DNA of 64,000 bases from Sipunculus nudus (GCA_026874595.1 CM049310.1:24475058-24539057); one strand, 5' to 3'. Shown: positions 12,176-23,663, numbered from the stretch's first letter. Notes: generated by a model from the sequence alone, not told the origin. Made by a program: numbers and translations.

Positions 12176-12422
12176 CTTTGATCCTGATCGGTTCAGTCCA
12201 GAAAACAGAAATAAGATGCCATTAATTGCCTTTGAACCTTTTGGGTTTGCTCGGAAGAGGAAGTGTCCAGGGTACCGTCTGGCGTACGCTGAAGCTACAA
12301 TTGCTCTGACTGTACTACTGAGGAAATTCAAGTTCAGCTTGGTGGAGGGACAAGTGGTGAAACCAGGGTTTGGTCTTGTAACTCACCCAGGTGAGGTTTG
12401 GGTGACGCTTGTGAAGAGGTAG
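12176..12422 (+). pseudogene. CYP20: CYP20 copy B terminal heme-binding exon
   Basis: Starts after ATTGGCAG in phase 2 and ends at TAG 12420-12422. It keeps the heme Cys (RKRKCPGYRLAYAEA) and the C-terminal SLVEGQVVKP...VWVTLVKR. Compared with copy A it is one codon shorter at GE(E)VW and lacks the extra tail. Confidence 0.85.
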
Positions 12423-13250
12423 AACAAGGTGACACACGGAAAAAGCACTCAGTCCTAAAGAAAGGACAGTAGGGTTTAGGTTGAAAGGCTGTGTTCAATG
12501 ATAAATGACTGCTTGATACAGTAAGGGTTACACACAGCCGGCTGTGTGCTTTCTAGAGTTAACGGATAAGCTGCCATGAATTTTGTAATATGACAAGTAT
12601 ATTAAGTGATTGGAAATGAACCTAGTTACAGTCTAGGGTTTATCAGCTAATCCCATACAATCTAAGCAGTAGGTAAATTTATGAAGTGTTGATTATTTTC
12701 AAATTGCATCCCTGCAGTGAATATATATTTCTTGATGATATTTACACACTCATGAACATGGCAAGGTATATAATAGATTATTATTATGTAACTGATGCTA
12801 ATAAGTATGGAATGTAAAATTCAATGGTATATTAACAAAAGTATTTGTTCAGTTTTTCATGTACTGAAATTATTCCAATGAATATAACCTTGAAGGAATA
12901 AAATCAGTAATAATTCGTTTTACAACATAGAAGGTGGAGAGATCTCTGTCAGATTAATGTAGGGGAAATGATTTCGTGGACAAGTTTGAATTGGAAGGTA
13001 CGTACTCGATTAATCTTTGAAGTAATAGTGGCATAATATATCGTCAGGATAAATTTGAGCCTATGTATTTGACGTATAATCAAAAGCTTATTGAAAATAT
13101 AGTAACGATAAAAGAATTAATGTCAGATGTCTTTTGATAGGTGATAAGAAGCACAATACTGTAACTTACAACTAATCATGATAATTGCAGTCACTAGCAT
13201 CATATGGTATCGAAAAGCACAATGTATGATACGGTAAATTATTCTGGATG
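12423..13250 (+). other. 3' flank of copy B, homologous to the 3' flank of copy A
   Basis: Noncoding duplicate of 2347-3140, recognisable through phrases such as 'cactcatgaacatggca'. It marks the right side of the A/B duplication unit. Confidence 0.5.
12897..12902 (+). promoter_or_regulatory. Possible polyadenylation signal AATAAA
   Basis: Exact AATAAA about 475 nt after the copy B stop. The aligned position after copy A reads GAATTAAA, so the signal is not conserved and may be coincidental in AT-rich DNA. Confidence 0.25.
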
Positions 13251-14917
13251 CATTTGGTAGACTGTGCTGGATTTACACTGATGTATAGCTATAGCAATCC
13301 AGCATTATAAAACATGAAAAACTCACGGTGATCATGATCTTGCCGGTACTGTCACAGATCTATTGCTTTGTGTGTTCTTTGGGTCCTATAAATAAAAAGT
13401 GCTCATGCAAATTGAATTATAACTATTTTTGATTGAACATTAGCTGTACAAAAAAAATCACCATTACTGGGCTCTGGCAGTATGTAATTGTTGACGTGAG
13501 GGACACGTGAAGGTGGCATATCTGAATGCTGACAAGGCAAGGAAATACCTTACTTTACTGGTGACTATATGATAATGCTGTCAAAATGAGCCAAGTGACG
13601 GTGAATATACATCACTGTAGGTGCGAATATGGGTTTGGTGACGATGACCGTGCGCTCGAATCACTAACTTGAACGAAATGTAATATAAAAGATCTCGAAG
13701 GGTATAAAACCTTAAAAGACCTGTAATGGTTATAATTATAAATCTTATTGCTATAAGTATGATTGAACGTGGACCGTTTGCTTGTAAATCCCAAAGTATA
13801 TGATCGATAGGATCTTATTTACAATGATTGACGGGCGACCACATTACCCCTCTGACCTGACAGGCCATATGATGGGTGTCCACGTGATAACTTTCGTGAT
13901 AAGGCAAGGGATTACTGCTACTTGTGATCTGCCGACATTTCCCAAAATTTCACACCATTATAATAATAAAGAAAAATGTGAACTTTTGGCTTGAACATCC
14001 CACATCTCCAGAATGGTTTGACAAATCAGCCGGAAATTTTTCCATGTCCGTAGATCTGGGGATACCTTTATGTCGTACACAAGACTGGTGGTGCCACCTG
14101 CAATCATTTATGAATTGCATACTTTTGTGCGTGTTTTTTAGGTGAAACATATCTCAGGAATTTTTTTTTTGCAGTGGCCTGACATTTAGCATTTTTACAT
14201 ATTGAATAGCTTTCTCGTATGCTGTTATTGCCGCCTTCAATCGTTTTGCAAAGCTTAATGCATAAACATATATCTATTAGTGGTTTGACATATCGGTTTG
14301 AAAGTGTGAATGTCCATAGATCTTTTATGGCTTTACTCGTGTTTAAGATTGGTGGCGCCACCTACAGTCATTTTCTTTTCATGGCATCTATCGGACGTCT
14401 ATTATGGGTGAACATCACACATATATCAGTAGTGGTTTGATGTAGTATATAGTCTAAAATTGTGCATTTCTGTACATCTAGGATAGATTCCTCATACACA
14501 AGACGGGTGGCCGACCTGGCTACGTCCATGGCTATCGTCAAAACATAATATAAATATCTCGCCCTTCCGCCTTTGTTCGTTTCTATCAAAAACGAACCAC
14601 CTCTTCCAGTTTAGGTTTGTTGAACGGCCGGACGGCTCGTCTCAACTGTCACACTTCAAAATGAAAGAAAAATCATACTTTAAGAAAAATCCTTCTGTTT
14701 ACATTGCACATCGCCTAATATTACTTATTCTGATAAGTCTTCACTACAGAACATTCATATTCATGTAATCTGCCTTAAAACAATTGTTGTCCAACATATT
14801 TTGCCCTTTTCACTACATTTATACTTACGCTACTGGTGTATTATCACGCCCAAAGCCATCTTACACAAGACAAGTGGCGCCACATATATTCGTTTTGAAG
14901 TGGCCTCTATCCATGCA
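13251..14917. repeat. Diverged monomers of the ggtggcgccacc repeat family
   Basis: From about 13890 to 14630, and again near 14820-14890, diverged monomers share 'catatctcaggaa', 'gtggtttgacatatc', 'catagatcttttatggctt' and 'ggtggcgccacctaca'. They are the same family as the array at 59.5-62.9 kb, here in single or loosely repeated form. Positions 13251-13890 show nothing I recognise. Open frames here are not convincing as genes. Confidence 0.55.
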
Positions 14918-14922
14918 TGTAC

Positions 14923-15676
14923 ATTCTAAAAACAGATAGGTCATAATATTTGGTTGGTTAAGATGATATTGGTATAGATTTAACCAACATATTGGTTATA
15001 TCAACCAACTGGTGGGTCATGCACTAACCAAAACGATTGGCCAATTTTGATTGGTTGACCATTTGGTTGCATATATATAGCCAATTTAATTGACTTTACC
15101 AACTTACAGTTGACTTTTACCAATTGATTGGTAAAACACTGACAAAACAGGCTGTACAGTTTCACATCAAACACAAAAGTGCTCCTGATCAGTTAGTTGC
15201 AAGTGAAGCAAGCTTTACTGGCTGAAGACCGAAACGTCTGACTTGGATGCGAGCAGTCACAGGTTCGATTCCACGATGGTGCGGCATTTGTGTTTCCCCC
15301 TTGAAACCTGCACCAAAGTAACAAGAATCTGAAGAATGCCTTGTAACAAGACTTCCTCCCGATCTTGAGAATAAAACAACTCAAATGGGAGTGAAGGTAG
15401 CAGTGCAAACGTCAACGTGCACTGTCCATGCACTGGTTTAACCAAATGGAATGAGTTGATATGACCAATTTCTTACCTGATTTAACCAATTTGTTGATGA
15501 TAGTTTAACCAAGATATTTGTAAAACAGACCATAAATAGTTGGTTAGTATGTACCAATAAAAATTCAACCAAAACAGATTGGTTGCTGTAACTAAGAGAT
15601 TGGTTGGACACATATATATCTGCCATCAAGAATGGTTAAAATTATTAATATATTGGTCATTTATCTGTTTTTAGAG
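14923..15676. mobile_element. MITE-like element rich in TTGGTT/AACCAA
   Basis: Terminal inverted repeats CTAAAAACAGATA (left, from 14927) and TATCTGTTTTTAG (right, to 15674) bound a 754-bp element. It is flanked by TGTAC on both sides (14918-14922 and 15677-15681), consistent with a 5-bp target duplication. No transposase is present, so it is non-autonomous. Both ends are crowded with TTGGTT, ATTGGT and AACCAA motifs in both orientations. The 5-bp duplication does not settle the superfamily. Confidence 0.65.
15190..15310 (+). repeat. Possible tRNA-derived SINE segment
   Basis: An exact Pol III B box, GGTTCGATTCC, lies at 15262-15272, with a weak A-box-like TGGCTGAAGACC at 15219-15230. It sits in the middle of the MITE. 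I cannot fold it into a tRNA, so a tRNA gene is not called. Confidence 0.35.
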
Positions 15677-16376
15677 TGTACCTCAAGAATAGTTTCGTGT
15701 TTTGACCTGAATTGTTGCAAATCCATAGATCGTTGATACCTTTGTCTTGATTACAAGACTGGCGGCACCAATTTCAATTTTTTCGTCCGTCGGAAATTTT
15801 CCGTAGTTGGTAACGTAATTGTACATTACTATAAAGTTATCGGTTTCTGCGAATGAATAAGGAAAAAAATTCCCAGATTTTCATTCTTGTGTAACCCGGA
15901 TGCTGTATAACACTATTGACCATATATTCCCAATATGGGTAGATAAGCTTTCAATTATCTTTCAGTTTGGAGTAGGATTATACTGGCTACGTCAAAGCTC
16001 ATGAATCAGTTATATAATTCCAGATGGAGCACCCATAAGCAGCGCTTTTCTAAGCAATCCATGAGAACTTGTGCACTATAACGTCAATCTGTGTACTGGG
16101 TTCCGTTTTTTTTTGTTCCCCGGACAGAAGTCGAGGCAACACAAAAACATCTTTACATGCGTCTTAACTTGGATGATTGGACGAAGTCTATTTAAAATAC
16201 ACGAACTTAAATACAGCCTGAATTGGCCATTTTGGCCCTTTTTGCATTTGGTGAAAAATAGAGAAAATATCTGATATCACGGGTTGATGGGCTTCCCAAA
16301 AATGACTGAAAATCTTGGAAAGCTTGTGCGGAAGACTGGCACTCCAATCTTCAAATGTGACATTTAGGTAGGTTCT
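15677..16376. other. Intergenic sequence, little recognisable
   Basis: Apart from a diverged monomer of the ggcgccacc repeat at about 15690-15790, I see no gene or strong repeat. Short open frames in both directions have no domain features. Confidence 0.4.
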
Positions 16377-17100
16377 GAGTATATGTCCATGCAATGTGAA
16401 GTGAGGTCACTGTGACCTATATTCTGTGCACTTTAGGAAAAAAAAACATGATTTGAGCACCCTTGAAGTCAGATGTGCACAAACTGAATCCGTTTGCTCT
16501 AGAATCTTCAAAAGTAATATCAACGGAATTCTTGGGCACAGTTTCTTGGAAACCTAAATTTAGGTCATGATGACCTATATTCTCCGAGCAACTGGCCAGA
16601 AACATGATTTTGAACAATCAGTCAGTCAGACGGGATAGAAACTGTAACTGTTATAGGCCTAGAATCTTATAACACAACTTCCAAGAAGGTTCTGGCCAAA
16701 TTCCCTGTGAAACCTGAAGGTAGGTCATGGTGACCTATATTCTGCAAGCAACTGGCCAAAAATATGCTTATGACCTAGAACTTTCTAACATGACATTCGG
16801 AGAAAGTCAGACCGTTGGATCTAGAAATGTCTTTCTTAATGTAAATGTAATGTCTCCTTTCACATCCAGTGTAAGGCCATTGTGAAATATATTCTGTGAG
16901 CTATGTGAACAACATGATTTGAGTATCCTATAAGTCAGATGGACACAAGACCCAAGAAACGTAGAAACTTCGAATTTAGAATCTAGGGAGTTCCTGGTAA
17001 AAAATCTTCTTACAAACCTTAAAAAAGGTTGCTCTTACTATTTCATAAGGATTGCTGGGGAAAACATGAATTTGAGTACTCTGGAAGTCATTCTACCTAT
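16377..17100. repeat. Second block of the 'gacctatattctgc' dispersed repeat
   Basis: Four diverged units of about 170 bp with phrases 'aggtcatggtgacctatat', 'gcaagcaactggcca' and 'agtcagac'. It closely resembles 5130-5760 upstream of copy B, so this block and the minisatellite that follows look like a rearranged relative of the copy B intron 4-6 region. Confidence 0.6.
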
Positions 17101-17199
17101 TGTTCAAGGTTCTTTAACAAATATTTTTCACCAAATCGGAACATCAATAATTAATAGATGCATCCCATGTCAGATTCAGCTGATCAGACCAGTTGGTCA

Positions 17200-19012
17200 C
17201 TTGTTACACAGTGTTTATGTGTATAAAGGTGCTGGTCTGATCATTTTACACAGTGTTAGGTGTATTACAGTGCTGGTCTGATCATTTTACACAGTGTTAT
17301 GTGTAGGCCTACTACAGTGTTTGTCTGATCGTTTTACACAGTGTTATGTGTAGGCCTATAACAGTGCTGGTCTGATCATTTTACACAGTGTTAAGTGTAA
17401 TACAGTGCTGGTCTGATCATTTCACACAGTGCTGTTTGCATTACATTGCTGGTCTGACCATTTCATACAGTGTTAACTGTTATGTGTATAACAGTGTTGT
17501 TCTGATCATTTTACACAGTGTTATGTGTATAACAGTGCTGGTCTGATTATTTTACACAGTATTAGGTGTATAACAGTGCTGGTCTGATCATTTTACACGG
17601 TGTTAAGTGTAGGCCTATTACAGTTCTGGTCTGATTATTTTACACAGTGTTAGGTGTATTAAAGTGCTGGTCTGATCATTTTACAAAGTGTTGTGTGCAT
17701 TACAGTTCTAGTCTGATTATTTTACACGTGTTATGTGTATAACAGTGCAGGTAAGGTCATTTCACAAAGTGTTAAGTGTAGGCCTATTACAGTTCTAGTC
17801 TGATTATTTTACACAGTGTTAGGTGTATTACAGTGCTGGTCTGATCATTTTACAAAGTGTTGTGTGCATTACAGTTCTGGTCTGATTATTTTACACGTGT
17901 TATGTGTATAACAGTGCAGGTCTGATCATTTCACACAGTGTTATGTGTATAACAGTGCTGGTTTAATCATTTTAAACAGTGTTACGTGTATAACATTGCT
18001 GATCTGATCATTTCACACAGTGTTATGTGTATTAAAGTGCTGGTCTGATCATTTTACACAGTGCTGTTTGCATAACATTGCTGGTCTGATCTTATTACAC
18101 AGTTTTGTGTGTATTACAGTGCTGGTCTGATCGTTTTACACAGTGCTGTTTGCATTACATTGTTGGTCTGATCATTTCCCACAGTGAAACTGTTATGTGT
18201 ATTACAGTGCTTGTCTGATCATTTCACACTGTGTTAACTGTTATGTGTATTACAGTGCTGTTCTGATCATTTCACAGTGTTTTGTGTATTATAGTGCTGG
18301 TCTGATTATATTACACAGGGTTGTGTGTATAACAGTTCTGGTCTGATCATTTTACACAGTGTTGTGTGTAGGCCTATTACAGTGTTGGTCTGATCATTTT
18401 ACACAGTGTTATATGTAGGCCTATTACAGTGTTGGTCTGATAGTTATACCCAGGGTTAAGTGTATTACAGTGCTGGTCTGATCATTTTACACAGTGTTAG
18501 GTGCATTACATTTCTGGTCTGATTATTTTACACAGTGTTATGTGTATAACAGCGCTGGTCTGATCATTTCATACAGTGTTAAGTGTATTACAGTTCTGGT
18601 CTGATCATATTACACAGTTTTGTGTGTATTACAGTGCTGGTCTGATCATTACACAAGGTGCTGTTTTCATTCCATTGCTGGTCTGATCATTTCACACAGT
18701 GTTAACTGTTATGTGTATTACAGTGCTGGTCTGGTCATTTCACACAGTGTTATGTGTATTACAGTGCTGATCATTTTACTCAGTTTCATGTTTAGGCCTA
18801 TTACAGTGTTGTTCTGATCTTTTTACATAGTGTTGTGTGCATTACAGTGCTGCATGGTCTGATCATTTAACACAGTGCTGTTCGCATTACTTTGCTGGTC
18901 TGATCATTTCACACAGTGTTTACTGTTATGTGTATTACAGTGCTGGTCTGATCATTTCACACAGTGTTAAGTGTATTACAGTTCTGGTCTTATCATATTA
19001 CACAGTGTTGTA
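17200..19012. repeat. Minisatellite of about 41 bp derived from the CYP20 exon 6 splice acceptor
   Basis: Some 40-45 tandem imperfect units of the form acagtgttatgtgtattacag / tgctggtctgatcatttt. Each unit contains an acceptor-like TGTGTATTACAG followed by TGCTGGTCTGATC, which are exactly the end of intron 5 and the first 13 bases of exon 6 in copies B (7228-7252) and C (51112-51136). Variant units add 'taggcct' or 'ttaactgttatg'. The real exon 6 is not present at either end. Confidence 0.9.
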
Positions 19013-19100
19013 AAATACATTGTAAAATATCGGACTTCCTACCACCCCTCTTATCTATAAGATGACTGATTCATTAATAGACTATACCTATCATCTAATG
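19013..19100 (+). pseudogene. CYP20 intron 6 remnant (locus D)
   Basis: Directly after the minisatellite the sequence 'cattgtaaaatatcgg' and 'ctaccacccctcttatctat' matches copy B intron 6 (about 7564-7610) and copy C (about 51419-51470). Exon 6 and about 215 bp of intron 6 that should come between are missing. This shows that the array is the remains of another CYP20 copy. Confidence 0.7.
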
Positions 19101-19595
19101 ATTTTACTGGTGAAACAAATATTTTTTTATTGTCAAATAAAATTGAACAAAAGTGACAAGATCCATATTATAATACTTTTTTTTACTATGACAACCAAGA
19201 AATCCGGTTTTTAAGCCTCAATTTCTGGTAACAGGGTACTGAATGATTGCAAGTCGTTTGCACGATTTGGCATCTTTGGTCTATAAATCCAAAATATGTT
19301 GTAGCTTGGACATTATAGTAGGTTCTCTTTCCACCTGTCTAACAATTAGTTATCAACCGGGCTTTCTGCTCGCATGACGTAAGCTTAACATATCTTCGCG
19401 GGTTTAGCTGACAATATCTGTTGTGTCGGGTCATTTTAACTCTTATTCATGGTAAATTCTATAGATGCATCCAGTATATCAAGTTGATCGGTGCTGTGGT
19501 TCGGTTATCTGTTTTTACACTTACACACCCCACATGTAGTACGTTGACCAGTAAAATGCTACTTTTCCTGAATGATGAACTGTATTCTCAATAAG

Positions 19596-19651
<56 letters not shown>

Positions 19652-20494
19652 ATCAAAAATATCAGTAAAGCGTTCCCTTGCCGGTTGTTGTGGTATTTCC
19701 CTCATTTATATCAGTCTTCATTTCCAGAACACTTGCAAAGAATATATCTTAATATTCCCCAAGTGCTTATATCGTTCCACGGTGGTTTTCTCTCGAAAAT
19801 ATCTTCATATCTTCGCTGGGGCTTGCATCTCACGTGTCAGTTTCCTTGTGTCCGCCAAAACAGGGTTGATCCAGCCCGCCCAACAAACTTGTGCAAAAAT
19901 CTCAGGGGTACCGTGACATCTACTTTCGCAACACTTGCAAAAGGAAAGCAATTTTTAAACTGGTTTTATTATGCAGTCCCTGCGTGGGAATCACTGCATT
20001 TTTACGTTGTTAACTTCTAATTCACCCGGGCTGATCGTCGCGTGTTGACAATTACTACAAACATCACTGGGCAGCACACGGCGGGGATAGGCGGCCGGGC
20101 AGACGTGTCTATAGGCTATCAGAAATTCTATGGGGTGGGGAGGGGGGATGATGGAAAATCTGACTTGGTCGAACGGACAAAAAAAGACGCACTAGTGTGC
20201 ATCCGTTCACAAATTCAAAAAAAGGAAATAACAGGTCAAAATACTTTTTACAAAAGAGTTGCAAAAAGTTACCGACTTCCAAGGGATGTTTAAGTCATTG
20301 CATGAACCTGTGAAACCTGCACCGCCATCCCGCAACCTCCGGTTGTTCTGGTGTGAATGTTCTCGGACACCCCTACATTAAACGAACTGGTTTGAATGTT
20401 CTCGGAAGCTTAAAGCCGACTTGCCTTGCGATATTGGCCATCCCATTTCAAGATTTCGATGACCCCAGACACTTTATTATTATAAATTTGAAAT
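19101..20494. other. Intergenic sequence left of the gypsy insertion
   Basis: No gene recognised. It contains the (TA)n run at 19599-19649. Overlapping open frames around 19572-20293 begin in or near the microsatellite and show no domain or splice evidence. Confidence 0.4.
19599..19649. repeat. (TA)n microsatellite
   Basis: About 25 uninterrupted TA units. Confidence 0.95.
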
Positions 20495-20498
20495 CTTG

Positions 20499-20694
20499 TG
20501 TGCCAAGACTGGCGTCAGTAGTTGCCAGAATATTACTGAGCTGAAATTATTTGCTAGTATGTCCTGGAGCTGAGATAGTGTTCACTTGATAAAGATTTTA
20601 ATAATTCTAGTCCTGACTAAAGCTCGAGCTCTATGTAGTTATTTTTTTGTGACTGGGTGTCAATCGGGTGAATTCGGAGATTTGTTTACGATTC
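20499..20694 (+). repeat. Truncated 5'-most LTR fragment
   Basis: Starts TGTGCCAAGACTGGCG and follows the first 196 bases of the two complete LTRs. It then switches at 'gattcactca' into sequence from the internal 3' tail. The short shared phrase 'attcac' at the junction suggests a microhomology-mediated deletion. Confidence 0.8.
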
Positions 20695-20704
20695 ACTCAT
20701 TCAC

Positions 20705-21121
20705 CCATTTACAATGGGTTTATCAGTTTGCCATGTAGAATATACTGATTTTGTTTTAAGATGTGTTGAAAACCTGTCACAACAGGGTGATTGTAAAACT
20801 TGTTAGCTATATGTATCATGCATGTTAGAGGGGGGTTAAGTCTCCCCCATAGGGTTGCCGTGTATGCCTAGTACATGTATTACGCATCCAATTAGGTCTG
20901 TCAGTTTCTTTGTATTTGGATGCACAAAAGAGTGTTTCAGTCCTAGGTAATTTTATGTTAAGAAGAATGTCCCGTTGATGTTTTGTAAGCGCAAGGAAGG
21001 GTCTTATTCTTATAGTTTTTGGACCATTTAGACGTAAGGAAGGTTCAATTCCCACTGCGTTGTGTTCATAAAGGTACTGTTTTTTGACACGAGGACGTGC
21101 CAAAGTACAGGGGGTGGCAGG
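20705..21121 (+). repeat. Duplicate of the internal 3' tail of the gypsy element
   Basis: Nearly identical to 28764-29178, which lies between the pol end and the 3' LTR. An antisense frame of 92 codons is open in both copies (20825-21103 and 28882-29160) but has no recognisable domain. Confidence 0.8.
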
Positions 21122-23025
21122 TGTGGCAAGACTGGCGTCAGTAGTTGGCAGAATATTACTGAGCTGAAATTATTTGCTAGTATGTTCTGGAGCTGAGATA
21201 GTGTTCACTTGATAAAGATTTTAATAATCCTAGTCCTGACTAAAGCTCGAGCTCTATGTAGTTATTTTTTTGTGACTGGGTGACAATCGGGTGAATTCGG
21301 AGATTTGTTTACGATTCACTCACTTGGTAGATTCCGGAGACATGTTTACAGTGTGCTCGGAACGGAAATGACGACACGCAGACTAGAATGGCGAACGGGA
21401 AGGCGAACGCTGGCTGGTACAAACTCCTAAATTTGAGGTTCCAGACCGTATTTTGTGCCTGATTGTGTCCAACCCTCCTTTCGATACTTGCTCAGGATGG
21501 TCCACACCTCTGCTTGTGAACGTAAGGGATTAGATATATTTGTTTTATTGTGAAATGGGTTTCTTACAGGGTGATCCGTTCTGTTTCACGTGTATCAAGA
21601 GCTACTGCGTCATTAGGCTTATGTGTCCCTGTATTCGTGCTCATTCCAGAACAATCTTGTCACAGACACTCTTTCTTTGCTTACTAAACCTGTGTACTGA
21701 GAATTAATCTGCGAGTATACATATGTTTATTGTTGATCCCAGGTAAGTAGCGTGTGTCTTTTAAATTCTTAGATTGATATATATATGTCCTGGAATGTCC
21801 TTGCCAAGTCGTGAAAACGATGATCATAGCGGTATCAGGTTATTTTTGTATTATTTAATATCACTCTGACAAGCATTTAAGCTGGAGGTGGAATGTGTGT
21901 CATCCATGCTATACGATGAACTGCCCATGTTAATGGTCCCTGTGATATAATGAAGCAGGAAGGAGGTTATGTTCAGAATGATGTTTGTTCACTGAAGGTG
22001 GTTATGTTCAGAATGATGTTTGTTCACTGAAGGAGGTTATGTTCAGAATGATGTTTGTTCACTGAAGGAGGTTATGTTCAGAATGATTTTTTTCATGAAA
22101 GGAGGTTGTGTTTTGACTTATGTTTGTTTGATATAAATATATATAATGGGGTAAGCTTTACCAACACCTACACACACACCGATATTCAGCAGTATTTTTT
22201 ATCATTGTTTGTCATTGTTGTGATAGAAGACTATCAGTGTGCTAGCTATTTGACCAAGGGGTAGTTGTAAACTCTGTTTTGACATGAGCCACTGATGTTT
22301 GGGTAAATGCTACGATGGAAAATACAAGTCATAGACCTAATTTCTCGGTGAAATGTCTATGGTAATACCTAGCAGTTAGCAGTAGGGATCTGATCAGTTC
22401 CTACTCCATGAGCTTTCTGTTTGGGGTATATGTATAGTTACAGAGAATTTCCCTTGTTCGGTTTGTAAGTCACACTGACATATGTACGTGTGTTGCTTAG
22501 CCTGGATGTGTATTGCCCATGTAAGACCTTTATGTGTAGAATCTAAGATTATAGTTTCTGTTTAACTGTCAGATGGATAATATAAGGGACCTACATTTTA
22601 CTCAAATGGCACCTAATCTGAAACAGCGCACTGTACTATTATTTCTGACTTTTACCTTGTAAAATAACGGTCCACATGTCTGCTTTAGTTTTATCAACAC
22701 TGTATAAAGCTCTTATATACTTGTAATTAGAGTCATCTGCACCACAACCAGTGTAACAGTATTCAGCAGATTAAACTCGCTGACGGAACATCAAGCCTTG
22801 ACCAGGCATGACAATAAAGGATGATAACTACTAAAGTGACTTAAAGGCACTAAATACAAAACTACTATGTCATGTAAACAAGGATATTAATTTTGCGCAG
22901 TAATGCTCTGGCATTGTTTATTAAAGAATTTAATTTTGTATGTTTTAGGGTTTTTTAGTGCGGGAATAAAAATCTAATACATCCTTGATGGGTTGTCGTC
23001 ATTGTCGAACCTGAGTCCTCCCACA
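21122..23025 (+). repeat. 5' LTR (middle LTR of the compound)
   Basis: 1904 bp, from TGTGGCAAGACTGGCG to CCTCCCACA. It carries a four-unit 35-bp minisatellite (21957-22097). It lacks a stretch of about 119 bp present in the 3' LTR (30638-30756) and has a far shorter TA run. Otherwise it differs from the 3' LTR by only a few percent; I count roughly eight changes in the first 310 bases. Confidence 0.85.
21957..22097 (+). repeat. 35-bp minisatellite within the LTR, about 4 units
   Basis: Units of 'aaggaggttatgttcagaat' plus 'gatgtttgttcactg'. The same array is at 30066-30206 in the 3' LTR, so it belongs to the element. Confidence 0.9.
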
Positions 23026-23030
23026 GTTTC

Positions 23031-23048
23031 TGGTGGCAGCGGTGGGAT
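23031..23048 (+). promoter_or_regulatory. Primer binding site, complementary to tRNA-Leu
   Basis: TGGTGGCAGCGGTGGGAT, five bases after the LTR end. Its complement matches the 3' end of eukaryotic tRNA-Leu (AATCCCACCGCTGCCACCA, from memory), giving 18 paired bases. It would prime minus-strand synthesis of the retroelement. Confidence 0.75.
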
Positions 23049-23663
23049 GACGACAGATTTCAGGACTTTGTTGTCACACTGCAAGTTGGAACCTTGTGTT
23101 GAACCCTGACCTGGATACAGAATGAGATTTTCCCAAGAAGTGAAACTTATTGAATTTGTATCATCATTTTAATGGGTTTTTTTATAAGTCTTGGTGGAAC
23201 TTTGCTCATTTTAATATATATATTGTTGATCTTTGGTGGATGTAATGGATAGTTCGTATTTTCTATATAAACTGCTTGAAAGTTTTTTTTTTCATATTTT
23301 ACCGTAATGTTGCAGTCATTTATTTAATGTTATGTATAAAGCAAAAACCAAGAGGTACTGCCATTTGGATCCTGTGTATGATAGTTCAAACATTGCTGTC
23401 AGTTGATTTTAAATGGTTTAAAAGAACCTTGATGACCAAATGTCGAATATGTTGAATGCTCTTAATCAGCTGTTGACTGTCACAGATTATGATGTGTAGA
23501 GTGGGCGATTTCAGAAGAGTGACAGAGTTATTCGTTTTCTGATCAAACCTCTACCATTAGATCATTGGCTACAGCCTTTGGTGTAGCTTTCCTTGAGGTT
23601 TTGCTATATTGTTCAGTGACTTGCTCAAAAGAAAGATTTATTATTATGACCTTAAGATTGTAA
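23049..23663 (+). other. Gypsy 5' untranslated leader
   Basis: About 0.6 kb between the primer site and the gag start at 23664. No open frame of note. Confidence 0.6.

Larger units (their letters stand above)
6524..12422 (+). pseudogene. CYP20: CYP20 copy B, 5'-truncated pseudogene (exons 5-12)
   Basis: Eight exons keep the same phases and lengths as copy C: 6524-6691, 7240-7318, 8479-8655, 9365-9485, 9593-9649, 10430-10541, 10994-11058 and 12176-12422. All have AG acceptors and GT donors. The copy lacks exons 1-4, which encode the membrane anchor and the first part of the fold. Exon 8 contains an in-frame TAG at 9460-9462 where copy C has GAG. The heme loop has Arg (FGFARKRKCPG) where copy A has Gly, and the exon 10 donor is GTTAGT rather than GTAAGT. 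Transcription is possible, but a working P450 is not expected. All other frames are open, suggesting recent loss or residual constraint. Confidence 0.8.

Noticed and set aside
15190-15310. tRNA gene suggested by an exact B box
   Set aside because: No cloverleaf could be drawn and the A box is poor; kept only as a possible SINE fragment.
18620-18817. 65-codon open frame inside the minisatellite
   Set aside because: Pure repeat translation.
17200-19012. Regular short repeats that might suggest a CRISPR array
   Set aside because: Units are contiguous, imperfect and have no unique spacers; the setting is an animal genome and the unit derives from a CYP20 splice site.
19572-20293. Overlapping open frames after the (TA)n run
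   Set aside because: One is a poly-Ile-Tyr translation of the microsatellite; the others have no domain, splice context or repeat support.
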